Assembly (NCBI RefSeq): GCF_014280935.1
Contig: NZ_JACLZI010000032.1
Location: forward strand, 85,137-149,136
Source: Aquibacillus kalidii
Lineage (GTDB): Bacteria; Bacillota; Bacilli; Bacillales; Amphibacillaceae
Reading direction: 5' to 3'
Length of the DNA: 64,000 nt
The first letter of the stretch is position 1; each line of letters opens with the position of its first letter. This document shows, piece by piece, positions 1 through 8,506 of the stretch. Both the position numbers and the translations under genes were made by a program. The notes beneath the pieces are model-generated. The model saw nothing but the letters and a program-made list of their open reading frames with translations, was not told the DNA's origin and did not search any database.

Positions 1-5
1 TACCT

Positions 6-434
6 GTGGAAGTAATGAGCGGTTCAATATTAAGAGACAAAACATTGTGGAGTGACCGTAAAATAAGGATATTTGGGCAGTTATATCTATTTCATTGGAT
101 AGATGAATTTGGAGGCGTTGATCCTGATGCTATCCGTATAGTAAACAGTTCGATATATATTAGTGACCTTTTGAGTTATACATTAGGTTGTTCTAAGAAT
201 GACATCGAACGTTCCGTAAAATGGTTCATAAAACAGGGGTATGCTTCTGAAGTAGAAACGGTTTATCGTATAAACAATAATTCATTCTATAAAGAACAAC
301 AATTTGTTGGAGATGCAACAAAAATAAATATCTTACCTACTGATAAGGTAATTAAAGTAATCAGAATGGACTGTGTACCAAGCCTTAAGTTGCAAAATGC
401 AATAGATCGCACAGGAGGGAAAATTGCATTATGA
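6..434 (+). CDS. Hypothetical protein, possibly cut by the window edge
   Basis: The reading frame is open to the left edge, so the GTG at 6 is only the first possible start and the gene may begin outside the window. The visible 142 residues contain no motif I recognise. The middle (residues about 35-80) looks like a small helical, possibly winged-helix segment (LLSYTLGCSKNDIERSVKW), which would suit a DNA-binding or phage regulatory protein, but that is a guess. Its stop overlaps the start of the RusA-like gene by four bases (ATGA), so the two are very likely co-transcribed and translationally coupled. Position next to a resolvase and RadC suggests a mobile-element protein. Confidence 0.55.
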   Translation: MEVMSGSILRDKTLWSDRKIRIFGQLYLFHWIDEFGGVDPDAIRIVNSSIYISDLLSYTLGCSKNDIERSVKWFIKQGYASEVETVYRINNNSFYKEQQFVGDATKINILPTDKVIKVIRMDCVPSLKLQNAIDRTGGKIAL

Positions 435-1219
435 TAAATAAATCTACCAACCTACCTAAAGTTACTGCATCTGAAATTGGACAGAATTTAATTATTCAAA
501 TTTATGATAAACCAAAAGCAAAAGTAAGACCTCAAATTCAAAATAAGTTAATTCAAAATCACTCAATGATGTTTTTTCAACAATTGATTATGAAAGAAGC
601 AAGAACTGCTTTGAGAAGGGAATCATTAAATCCATTTCATAATCCAATAAATGTTGAAATAGAGGTTACAACACGACAACTGCCTAGTCAAATCCAACTA
701 GAAAGAGTACTTAAGACTATTTTTGACGGGTTGAATAGGTGGGTAATTTCTGATGACAACATTATAAATAATGCACAAATATGGCTGAGTAAGGGGACTA
801 AGCGCTATCCTAAGACAGATATTCAAGTTAGGGTTGAAGACAGTCTAAGTAAGGATTCAATCTTTTTTAATTGCCAGCTTCCGTGTGTAGAAAAGATAGA
901 AGCAGTTCCCTATGATGTTGGTGGCACGATGATAGTGTCTACACAAGCAGCTACTGAACAACAGGTAACAGAGCAAGCCCTTCTTTCAGAAATAAGTAAA
1001 ACAACAGTTACGGGGCAACACGATATATGTCATATGGTGTTTTGCACTAATGATGATACAAAGGATGTAGATAATATGTTTCTAAGTTATATCCATCTTA
1101 TACGTAATAAAGGATTGCTTGATGGTTCTAGAAATATAGGTATTGGAATGTATAAACGTCATGCAGAACAAGGTAATGAGAGAACGATTATTAACCTACT
1201 ATCCAAACGAACTGCATAA
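431..1219 (+). CDS. RusA-like Holliday junction resolvase with a second RusA-like half
   Basis: Predicted endodeoxyribonuclease that cuts four-way DNA junctions, usually carried by phages and integrated elements. The first half (residues 20-140) has the RusA layout: a basic start (KPKAKVRP), then LKTIFDGLNRWVISDDNII with the paired aspartates near the metal site, and a strand IQVRVE. The second half (about 190-262) repeats part of this plan (KDVDNMFLSYIHLI, then GLLDGS), as if a second domain were fused and shortened. Normal RusA proteins are about 120 residues; this one is 262. The start at 431 follows GGAGGGA at 413-420. Start and stop overlap with the preceding gene indicates one operon. 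The family call for the first half is fairly secure; the second half is inference. Confidence 0.65.
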   Translation: MINKSTNLPKVTASEIGQNLIIQIYDKPKAKVRPQIQNKLIQNHSMMFFQQLIMKEARTALRRESLNPFHNPINVEIEVTTRQLPSQIQLERVLKTIFDGLNRWVISDDNIINNAQIWLSKGTKRYPKTDIQVRVEDSLSKDSIFFNCQLPCVEKIEAVPYDVGGTMIVSTQAATEQQVTEQALLSEISKTTVTGQHDICHMVFCTNDDTKDVDNMFLSYIHLIRNKGLLDGSRNIGIGMYKRHAEQGNERTIINLLSKRTA

Positions 1220-1337
1220 CACATAAATGTAGTTGTAGCAAAGGATATATAGTCAATGTACACATACATATTCTCAGGTAATGATAGAGTGTTGTTAGAT
1301 ATATATTATAGTAAACTACTACAAAATAAGTTATACA

Positions 1338-1361
1338 GATCTAAAGATCTAAAGATCTAAA
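1338..1361. repeat. Three tandem copies of GATCTAAA
   Basis: Three perfect head-to-tail copies of an 8-base unit lie in the gap between the RusA-like gene and radC. The rest of this gap (1220-1567) is AT-rich and shows no open frame; a short inverted repeat, TACCGT/ACGGTGGTA, lies near 1491-1511. The repeat could be a protein-binding iteron or slippage; nothing in the sequence decides this. Confidence 0.6.
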
Positions 1362-1567
1362 ATTTACAAATTCAATGTTACAATTACAGCTTTATACGGA
1401 TATATACAAAGTGATTGTGATTATTAGGTTATTTTGTAGATTATAAGATTTATATGTATATATTAAAAATTCCTTTGTACCAAGGGTTATACCGTGATTT
1501 AACGGTGGTACTTAACAAGAAGGATTTGATTTTGGTTTACTTTAGCCCATAATTTGATAATTTCAAG

Positions 1568-1611
1568 AAAAAGTCAGTGTTGGCGCTATTTCTAGCACCT
1601 TCACTGACTTT
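1568..1611 (-). terminator. Terminator after radC, probably bidirectional
   Basis: A long inverted repeat with arms AGTCAGTG and CACTGACT, flanked by A-runs on one side and T-runs on the other strand, lies just past the radC stop. On the minus strand the stem is followed by T-rich sequence. Confidence 0.75.
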
Positions 1612-1627
1612 ACTAAAAAATATTTTT

Positions 1628-2236
1628 TTATAGATATCCTTTTTCTTTTAAGCTCACATACTTTTCATGTCCGATAATCAAGTGATCGAGAATACTTATG
1701 CCAGTTATGTTTCCTGTCTCAACCAATCGTTTGGTAACAGTTATGTCTTCCTGACTAGGGGTTGTTTGCCCACTTGGGTGGTTATGTGCAATGATAGCAC
1801 TTGCACAACTACGGCGAATTAAAAGTTTAAATGTCTCTCTAGGATGTACAATTGAAGCATTAAGTGAACCAATAAAGACAGTTTCACGAAACAACACTTC
1901 ATTTTTGGTATTTAAGCCAAGCACGACAAAGTATTCCCTATCAAGGTACTGCATGTCTTTTAAGTAATCATAAGCATCTTGAGGGGAACGTATCGTAAAT
2001 CGTTGTTCAACTGGACACGGATTCATGCGTGCAAGTTGAAGTGCAGCGATAATTTGTTTAGCTTTTACTTTCCCAATACCTTTGATTTGTAATAACTCTT
2101 CCTCTGTTACATCCAACAATTCCTGAATAGATGGATAGCGGCTGAAAATCTGATTCACTACATAACTATCTTCCTTTTCACGTGTTGTTGTTGCTAATAG
2201 ATTTCTAAAAGTGATTTTATCAATTGAATTGTTCAT
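1628..2236 (-). CDS. radC: RadC family protein (JAMM/MPN+ domain)
   Basis: RadC-type protein of 202 residues. An N-terminal helix-hairpin-helix (KGIGKVKAKQI, about residues 50-60) is followed by the MPN/JAMM domain with HNHPSG and a downstream aspartate, the zinc-ligand pattern of the family. Despite the old name, a repair role is not established; short RadC copies are common on phages, plasmids and integrated elements. I set the start at the second ATG (2236) because GGAGGAATT sits a few bases before it, whereas the upstream ATG has no site. Neighbouring phage-like genes suggest this is a mobile-element copy rather than the chromosomal radC near mreB. Confidence 0.9.
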   Translation of the reverse strand: MNNSIDKITFRNLLATTTREKEDSYVVNQIFSRYPSIQELLDVTEEELLQIKGIGKVKAKQIIAALQLARMNPCPVEQRFTIRSPQDAYDYLKDMQYLDREYFVVLGLNTKNEVLFRETVFIGSLNASIVHPRETFKLLIRRSCASAIIAHNHPSGQTTPSQEDITVTKRLVETGNITGISILDHLIIGHEKYVSLKEKGYL

Positions 2237-2348
2237 TATAAATTCCTCCATTATTGTTTGATTGAAATAAAAAAGGAGAGACGATATGCGTCCCTCCTAA
2301 TTGAGTGATAACTTCTGATACTATATACTGTTGTTGAATACTTAACTT

Positions 2349-2387
2349 AGATGAGTTCATATGCCGATGAGCTCATCTATTTTTTTG
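2349..2387 (+). terminator. Stem-loop with T-run
   Basis: Arms AGATGAG and CTCATCT are followed by a run of seven T on the plus strand. No plus-strand gene lies just upstream, so its target is unclear; it may insulate radC from incoming transcription. Confidence 0.5.
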
Positions 2388-2390
2388 CAT

Positions 2391-2431
2391 TAAAAAAGCA
2401 CATGGATTGCATTTGCAGTCGATGTGCTTTC
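2391..2431 (-). terminator. Terminator of the minus-strand gene pair
   Basis: Arms AAAGCACAT and ATGTGCTTT flank a partly paired loop, and on the minus strand the stem runs into TTTTTTA directly behind the stop of the gene at 2430. Confidence 0.75.
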
Positions 2432-3191
2432 ACTTAATATTGTTTTGATCATCCATCATCCTCACCTCCTTTAACATCACTAAGTCTTGAATAAAATCCG
2501 ATGCTTGTTTCTTTGTTAACTGTGTACTACGCTCAATACCAAAAGTCATCTTCATCATTTCCTTTGCAACATCTGTTGGCATGTCCATTTCATTGACGAT
2601 ATGGAAAATCTTCTGTAGTTGAGCTTTTGATACTTGCTCACGACCTCCTTTAGTAATGTTTGTTTTAGGTGTAGGAAAATCTTCAATGTCTTGTGTGAAC
2701 ATACCACTTGAACGTGTTGCAGATAGAACTGCATCTATTAATGCTCTCTTTTTGGCCATCTTCAATACGGTGTTGATGATGGTATAAGGATCTTGTTGTT
2801 GAAAAGATGATTCCTTGCTGTTGCATGAACCTAGGCCTTCAGCTTCAACGAGTCCATTGTCTTTACGTATTAGCTTCATCTTAACTTCATAAGCAAAGAT
2901 TCCAGACTCCCATTGCTCGATACGATTGACGACATCTGCTGTTTTAGAGAACCCAAATACTTCACAAAGCTTTTCAGCTCCTGGTTTTAGTAATGTCGGC
3001 TTAGAAAATCCATCTACTAAACCATAATCAACACCTTTCACCATCACTTCTTTAACAAATGATTGTAGTTCTTCAACACGTTGTTTTGATTCGACAGTGG
3101 ATACGACAATATTAGGTAGTGAAACTATTTCAGGTTCATTATTAGAGAATGGTACTAAATTGTTCCTTTGGGATTGCATACCGGATTTCAT
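2430..3191 (-). CDS. Conserved phage/plasmid protein of unknown function
   Basis: A 253-residue protein of a type I have seen in phages and plasmids without an assigned role. Recognisable conserved stretches are KPGAEKLCEVFGF (about residue 75), a central strand region with GLGSCNSKE, and KMAKKRALIDAVLSAT followed by FTQDIEDF. Such genes often sit in DNA-processing modules, so a role in phage or plasmid DNA metabolism is plausible but unproven. The start is 3191 rather than the longer frame to 3260: AAAGGAGGTG (complement of 3200-3209) precedes this ATG with good spacing, and the longer frame would overlap the upstream gene by 44 bases. Translated after the 168-residue gene; a terminator follows. 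Confidence 0.75.
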   Translation of the reverse strand: MKSGMQSQRNNLVPFSNNEPEIVSLPNIVVSTVESKQRVEELQSFVKEVMVKGVDYGLVDGFSKPTLLKPGAEKLCEVFGFSKTADVVNRIEQWESGIFAYEVKMKLIRKDNGLVEAEGLGSCNSKESSFQQQDPYTIINTVLKMAKKRALIDAVLSATRSSGMFTQDIEDFPTPKTNITKGGREQVSKAQLQKIFHIVNEMDMPTDVAKEMMKMTFGIERSTQLTKKQASDFIQDLVMLKEVRMMDDQNNIK

Positions 3192-3216
3192 ATGTTTCTC
3201 ACCTCCTTTCAATAGA

Positions 3217-3723
3217 TTAAGACTTTTTATTAATTGCATCTGCAAGCTTGGATAGTCCATTTGACGTTTTCTTCACAAGAAACTTTCCTGCTTTATGATT
3301 AAATTGATTGCCTTTGCTAATTGCTATAGATGAGAAATCTAATGACTTAGCCACCAAGCTATGTGTAGATTGATTCATTTTTTCTAAGCTCTTAATTACG
3401 TTTAACAGTTCATCTTCTCCTTTTGATTCCAGTGATTCAGCAACATTGGTTAGTACATAAGAAACTCGCTCTTTAGTAGAAATATTGTTTTTCAAAACAT
3501 CTTCATGTAATGCCTCTACTTCTAATAGAGCTGTTTGGATCCTACTTCTGCTAGCTAGTAATTGAGATAGCTTTACATAGTCATTACATTCAATGGAATC
3601 GACTATTTCATCTTGAATTCTTTCTCTTTCATTTAATAAAGATTGATAGATTGTTTTAATCTCTGGGATAAAAACTCCTTTCCCATTAATCAATTCATGA
3701 TCAAGCCATAAGTCCTTTTGCAT
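3217..3723 (-). CDS. Small helical protein of the mobile module
   Basis: A 168-residue protein that I do not recognise. It is rich in charged helical stretches (LLNERERIQDEIVDS, RSRIQTALLEVEALHEDV), suggesting coiled coil, and ends in a basic tail (KKTSNGLSKLADAINKKS). A good ribosome site (AGGAGGAA, complement within 3731-3740) precedes the ATG at 3723. It is the first complete gene of a minus-strand pair with the gene at 2430-3191, 25 bases apart, and follows a decayed gene at 3755-3970. Function unknown. Confidence 0.65.
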   Translation of the reverse strand: MQKDLWLDHELINGKGVFIPEIKTIYQSLLNERERIQDEIVDSIECNDYVKLSQLLASRSRIQTALLEVEALHEDVLKNNISTKERVSYVLTNVAESLESKGEDELLNVIKSLEKMNQSTHSLVAKSLDFSSIAISKGNQFNHKAGKFLVKKTSNGLSKLADAINKKS

Positions 3724-3754
3724 AAATAAATTCCTCCTAAATGTTATTGGATAA

Positions 3755-3970
3755 TCATAATTTTTTATTGAAGTGGTGATAACCTTTGAGTGTTAATTTC
3801 AATACCAATCCCCCTGACTTGTTTTTCATAGTCAGAATGAGTTCATCATCCTCAAGTTCTGATAGCTTAACCTTTTGAATGTCGTACTTCACTAGGAACT
3901 TTGCAGGGATCCATTTGTTTAGCTCTTAGCTTCAATTAGAATCTTGACCAATGAGTTGTTCAAACTTCAT
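3755..3970 (-). pseudogene. Decayed small gene upstream of the minus-strand pair
   Basis: An ATG (complement of 3968-3970) with an AGGAGG site opens a frame that stops after about 12 codons. Coding-like sequence resumes in another frame (KWIPAKFLVKYDIQKVKL, then a run to a TGA at 3755-3757), with a further in-frame stop between. The parts together look like one protein of about 65-70 residues broken by at least one indel. The family is not recognised. Confidence 0.4.
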
Positions 3971-4214
3971 TCCTCCTTTCATAGTGCGCTCCTCTCACCA
4001 CTCATGTTGTTTCTGTAACGCAAAAAAAACGTTATGTATCCAAATGAATAAACAACGGTTTATGTAAAGGGGTGGGGCATGAAACGGATGGGTACCCCCT
4101 TTCATATATGAATGCAGGTGCTTCGAGAAAATATATGCAATTTTCTCAATATCTATTGTGCAACTATTGGACTACCTATAAAATAAAAATAAAGTATAAA
4201 AAAAGTAAGAGTAG

Positions 4215-4490
4215 GTGAACTTCAAAGTGGAAGTTAAGTTGTATCAAAGAACACAAAGGGATCTAGCATCCACTATTAATCAAATAATAGATAATTACTG
4301 GGAAGATAAGATAAATGAGAACCAGATGACTGAATTAATTCACCAGTTGCATAAGACCAACAGTGACAAGTTTATGAAAAACGGTAAATATACCACAATT
4401 ATTCTTCAACAGTGTGGAAAAAGAAGGTTAAATATTGTAACTAATATACTTAGTGAAATTGATAGTATAGAAGATAAAAATATACTCTAA
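4215..4490 (+). CDS. Small accessory protein of the restriction operon (TIGR04540-like)
   Basis: A 91-residue protein beginning at a GTG. The pattern FKVEVKLYQRTQRDL, a central DNYWEDKI, and CGKRRLNIV near the end matches my memory of a family catalogued as TIGR04540, which has no assigned function; this was not checked by search. It lies 12 bases before the helicase gene and reads the same way, so it is likely the first gene of the type III-like operon at 4215-13380. The upstream stretch 3971-4214 holds only an inverted repeat around AACG-A8-CGTT and no gene. No catalytic motif is visible; a regulatory or adaptor role is possible. Confidence 0.65.
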   Translation: MNFKVEVKLYQRTQRDLASTINQIIDNYWEDKINENQMTELIHQLHKTNSDKFMKNGKYTTIILQQCGKRRLNIVTNILSEIDSIEDKNIL

Positions 4491-4502
4491 GGGGATATAA
4501 TC

Positions 4503-7500
4503 ATGCAAAAGCTACTTGATAATAAGAAAATGGGATCAATTGGTGAAACTATTAAAGAAAATATTAGGTCTGACGCAAAGTTATCAATCATGTCTGCTTA
4601 CTTTACAATCTATGCCTTTAATGCATTAAAAAAGGAATTATCTAAAGTAGATCACGTAAAGTTTCTATTTACTGAGCCTTCCTTTACAGAAAAACCCCAT
4701 GATACTAAACAAAATACTAATCAACTAGAAAGGGAACGAGGACTTTCGGGATTTGAAGATGAAGCAGGATTTAGAAGTCTTCTAACTCAGAGTAAGATTG
4801 CTAAAGAGTGTGCTCAGTGGATCCTCGAAAAAGTCGAAATAAAATCATTTAAAACTTCAGTTCCAACTATGAATATGATTAATGTTCAGAATCCAAGACA
4901 TGATTCATTTACCATGTTTGGAAGTTCTAATTTTCGGAGTAGTAGTCTAGGGTTTACTTATTCACATGAACCAGCTCTTACTACGTACACAGATGAAAAA
5001 ACAATGTCTGAGCAATACATTAAATGGTTTGATACATATTGGAATGATAAGCACCAACTTGAAGATGTAAAAGAGGAATTACTTAATCAACTAGAAGTTC
5101 TATTCCAAGACCATAATCCTGAATTTATTTATTTTGTTACTCTCTACCATATATTTAGAGACTACTTGGATGAGCTCGATGAAGATATAATAGTAAAATC
5201 AAAAACTGGTTTTCACGAAACAGTTGTATGGAACAAACTATATAAATTTCAAAGAGATGGAGTACTTGGTGCAATCGATAAGCTAGAAAAACATAATGGA
5301 TGTATCATTGCGGATAGTGTTGGTCTTGGTAAAACCTTCGAAGCTTTAGCGGTAATTAAGTATTATGAACTAAGAAATGATCGTGTATTAGTATTGGCAC
5401 CGAAAAAGTTACGTGAAAATTGGACGATTTATACACTTAACGATAAAAGAAACATCTTAGCTGCTGATCGGTTTAATTATGATGTTCTAAACCATACAGA
5501 TTTAAGTCGTTACAATGGAATATCCGGGGATATTAACCTAGAGACTATCAACTGGAGTAACTATGATCTTATTGTAATCGATGAATCACATAACTTCCGA
5601 AACAACGATGCAAGGAAGGATCATGAAACACGCTATCAAAGATTAATGAACAAAGTAATTAAAGCAGGTGTAAAAACAAAAGTACTAATGTTATCAGCAA
5701 CTCCAGTAAACAACCGAATGAAAGATTTGAAAAACCAAGTAGCCTTCATAACAGAAGGAAAAGATGACGCGCTGGGGTATGTAGGCATTCATAGTATTGA
5801 AACATCTCTACGCAGAGCACAAACAGCATTTAATAAGTGGCTGAAAATGGAGGACGAAGAACGCAATACAGATAGATTATTAGAGATGTTAAATAGTGAT
5901 TATTTTAAACTCCTAGATTCATTAACCATAGCTCGTTCTCGGAAACACGTTGAAAAGTACTATGATTTAAAAGAAATAGGTAAATTCCCTAAACGTTTAA
6001 AACCAATTAATGAACATGCGCCGATTGACAATCTATATGAATTTCCTCCATTGGAGGAAGTAAACAAAACTATTAATAGATTGAATCTTAGTGCTTATGC
6101 ACCATTACGATATCTTTTACCTGAGAAAAGGGCTGAATATAGTAAGAAATACGATACTGTAATAAGTAATAAGTCGGTTTTAACTCAATTAGATCGTGAA
6201 CTAAGTTTAATAAACCTGATGCGTGTTAATCTATTAAAGCGAATGGAAAGTTCCATATATTCATTTGGTAAAACTATTGCATCATTACTTCATCGAATTG
6301 ACGATCTTATATACAAGTTAGATCATTACAAAGAATATACAGATAGCTCATTGAATATTAGCGATGTAAACATTGAAGACGATGAAATTGAAGATATGCT
6401 GATAGGTTCAAAGGTAAAAGTATTAATTCAGGATATGGATCGTATTAAATGGAGACAAGCACTTGAAGATGATAAGACATATTTAGAACAAATAATATTA
6501 GAAGCGGCTAAAGTTCAACCAGTCCGTGATGAAAAATTACAATATTTAAAGAGACACATCGAAAACAAAATTCAAAAGCCGATTAATCGACAGAACAAAA
6601 AAATAATTATCTTTACAGCATTTGCAGATACTGCAAATTACTTATATGAGAATATAGCCGACTGGGTACAAAGTAATTTAAATGTACATTCTGCGTTAGT
6701 TACGGGTTCCGGCAGCAATAAAACCACGATGAAAGGTGTTAAGACAAAAGATCTAAATGCAGTTTTAACCCATTTTTCACCACAATCAAAAGGGCGAGAG
6801 GCACTTTATCCTAATGCAACGGAAGAAATAGATATATTAATTGCTACTGACTGTATTTCAGAAGGTCAAAACTTACAAGACTGTGATTACCTTGTTAACT
6901 ATGATATACATTGGAATCCTGTTCGTATAATTCAACGATTTGGACGAATTGATCGTCTTGGGTCTAAGAACGATAAAATACAGCTAGTAAATTTTTGGCC
7001 GAATATGGAACTGGATGAGTATATCAACCTGGAAGCCCGTGTAACAGGGCGTATGGCACTTGTTGATATATCTGCAACAGGTGAAGAAAATGTTATTGAT
7101 TACAAAGGCGAAAAAATGAACGATCTTGAATACCGCCGAAAGCAGCTTGAACAACTTCAAGAGGAAGTAATTGACTTAGAAGAAATGTCAGGAGGACTTT
7201 CAATTACAGATCTGACTCTAAATGATTTTAAAATGGATTTAGTGGAATATATGGAAAAGCACAGAGAGGTGATTGAGAAAGCTCCATTAGGATTATATGC
7301 AATAGCATCAGGTGGTACAGAATCTGATAATAATCCTGGAATCATATTTTGCCTTCGTCAGATTAATCAGAAGGCGGTTATACAGGATCAAAGTGCTTTA
7401 GAACCATATTATTTAATTTATATTGATGATAATGAACGTGTTTCATTTAGCCATGTAAAGAGTAAACAAATATTAGATTTATACCGGAAGCTTTGCCTTG

Positions 7501-7733
7501 GTCAAAACGAAGTATTCCCAGAACTAATAAATACCTTCGAGCAGGAAACCGATGGTAACTCTGATATGGAAAAATACCAGTCCATGCTATCTTCGGCAAT
7601 AGATTTTATCATTGGAAAAAATGAGGAAATTGGAATGGCATCATTATTTAGAATAGGAGAGTCATCCCTATCCTATGACACAACGCAACGAGTAGAGGAC
7701 TTTGAGCTGATTTCTTATCTCATAGTAAAGTAG
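4503..7733 (+). CDS. PLD-domain/SNF2-type helicase of the restriction operon
   Basis: A 1076-residue protein. Residues 1-200 resemble a phospholipase-D nuclease-like domain (MSAYFTIYAF, then FTMFGSSNFRSSSLG), but no clear HKD motif is seen, so nuclease activity is doubtful. From about 245 it is a superfamily 2 helicase of the SNF2/RapA type: Walker A GLGKT, DESH box (VIDESHNFRN), SAT motif (LMLSATPVNNR), and a C-terminal lobe with ATDCISEGQNLQ and QRFGRIDRLG. Such ATPases travel along duplex DNA and remodel bound protein. It is followed eight bases later by the DUF4391 gene and then mod and res, an arrangement I know from other genomes as an extended type III-like restriction locus. Confidence 0.85.
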   Translation: MQKLLDNKKMGSIGETIKENIRSDAKLSIMSAYFTIYAFNALKKELSKVDHVKFLFTEPSFTEKPHDTKQNTNQLERERGLSGFEDEAGFRSLLTQSKIAKECAQWILEKVEIKSFKTSVPTMNMINVQNPRHDSFTMFGSSNFRSSSLGFTYSHEPALTTYTDEKTMSEQYIKWFDTYWNDKHQLEDVKEELLNQLEVLFQDHNPEFIYFVTLYHIFRDYLDELDEDIIVKSKTGFHETVVWNKLYKFQRDGVLGAIDKLEKHNGCIIADSVGLGKTFEALAVIKYYELRNDRVLVLAPKKLRENWTIYTLNDKRNILAADRFNYDVLNHTDLSRYNGISGDINLETINWSNYDLIVIDESHNFRNNDARKDHETRYQRLMNKVIKAGVKTKVLMLSATPVNNRMKDLKNQVAFITEGKDDALGYVGIHSIETSLRRAQTAFNKWLKMEDEERNTDRLLEMLNSDYFKLLDSLTIARSRKHVEKYYDLKEIGKFPKRLKPINEHAPIDNLYEFPPLEEVNKTINRLNLSAYAPLRYLLPEKRAEYSKKYDTVISNKSVLTQLDRELSLINLMRVNLLKRMESSIYSFGKTIASLLHRIDDLIYKLDHYKEYTDSSLNISDVNIEDDEIEDMLIGSKVKVLIQDMDRIKWRQALEDDKTYLEQIILEAAKVQPVRDEKLQYLKRHIENKIQKPINRQNKKIIIFTAFADTANYLYENIADWVQSNLNVHSALVTGSGSNKTTMKGVKTKDLNAVLTHFSPQSKGREALYPNATEEIDILIATDCISEGQNLQDCDYLVNYDIHWNPVRIIQRFGRIDRLGSKNDKIQLVNFWPNMELDEYINLEARVTGRMALVDISATGEENVIDYKGEKMNDLEYRRKQLEQLQEEVIDLEEMSGGLSITDLTLNDFKMDLVEYMEKHREVIEKAPLGLYAIASGGTESDNNPGIIFCLRQINQKAVIQDQSALEPYYLIYIDDNERVSFSHVKSKQILDLYRKLCLGQNEVFPELINTFEQETDGNSDMEKYQSMLSSAIDFIIGKNEEIGMASLFRIGESSLSYDTTQRVEDFELISYLIVK

Positions 7734-7741
7734 GTGAGTTA

Positions 7742-8506
7742 GTGCGTGATCAATTAATTAGCCTATTTCAAATGCCCCAGAAAACAATCTTCAATCGTAA
7801 GATAGCAAAAAAGCATTTTCATGAACAAGGGCAATTAACGACTGCTGAAAAAGAATTGTTAACAACCGAAATTGAAAGCATTTATTTACTTAGTATCTGT
7901 AAACAGGACACATTGAAAACACCAAAGTATGTTAACGAAAATAGGCGATACGAAGAAATTTATTGGCTTTTCATCTCGTTTAAATCGATAAAGCGGTATG
8001 AACGAATGATCAAGTTGTTTCATAAGGTTATGCCAAATCCGATTGTGATTTTAGCATCTGACGAATATGAGAATATTAGTATTAGTACAGCCCATAAGCG
8101 GTTAAATCATAATGACGAGACTAAGACCGTAGTTGAAGATGCAATTTGTTCACCTCGGATTAAGTTATCAAATGTAGATGAAGCAGCGCAACGTTTTCTA
8201 CAGCGCATCTGTTTTAATAATTTATTATACAGTAATCTTTATACTTTTTATGAAAGTATAGATTCTGCTGTAAGGATGAGTGCATTAATTGAAAAAATAA
8301 GTAGTTATCCGAAAATGAATGCATCTTCTGAAGAGTTGATTCCGTTAATCAATTCTTTAGATGATGCCGATAAAAATATAAATCAACTTCAGCAATTACA
8401 GAAGGAACAACTTGGTTTTGGCGAAAAGATGGAACTTCATATAAAAATAAAAAAACAAGAACAAGAAAAAGATCAATTATTAAATCGAATAAAGGAGTTA
8501 TGCTAA
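7742..8506 (+). CDS. DUF4391 protein
   Basis: A 254-residue protein starting at GTG, eight bases after the helicase stop. N-terminal TIFNRKIAKKHF and the block RYEEIYWLFISFKS fit the DUF4391 family, which occurs with helicase and methylase genes of this kind and has no proven activity. A nuclease-like role has been suggested by analogy only. The C-terminal 40 residues are strongly coiled (QQLQKEQLGFGEKMELHIKI), suggesting partner binding. Its stop abuts the mod start directly, so the two are translated together. Confidence 0.75.
   Translation: MRDQLISLFQMPQKTIFNRKIAKKHFHEQGQLTTAEKELLTTEIESIYLLSICKQDTLKTPKYVNENRRYEEIYWLFISFKSIKRYERMIKLFHKVMPNPIVILASDEYENISISTAHKRLNHNDETKTVVEDAICSPRIKLSNVDEAAQRFLQRICFNNLLYSNLYTFYESIDSAVRMSALIEKISSYPKMNASSEELIPLINSLDDADKNINQLQQLQKEQLGFGEKMELHIKIKKQEQEKDQLLNRIKELC

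Noticed and set aside
4015..4040. Terminator or operator at the AACG-A8-CGTT inverted repeat
   Set aside because: The arms are only five bases and there is no T-run matched to a gene end.
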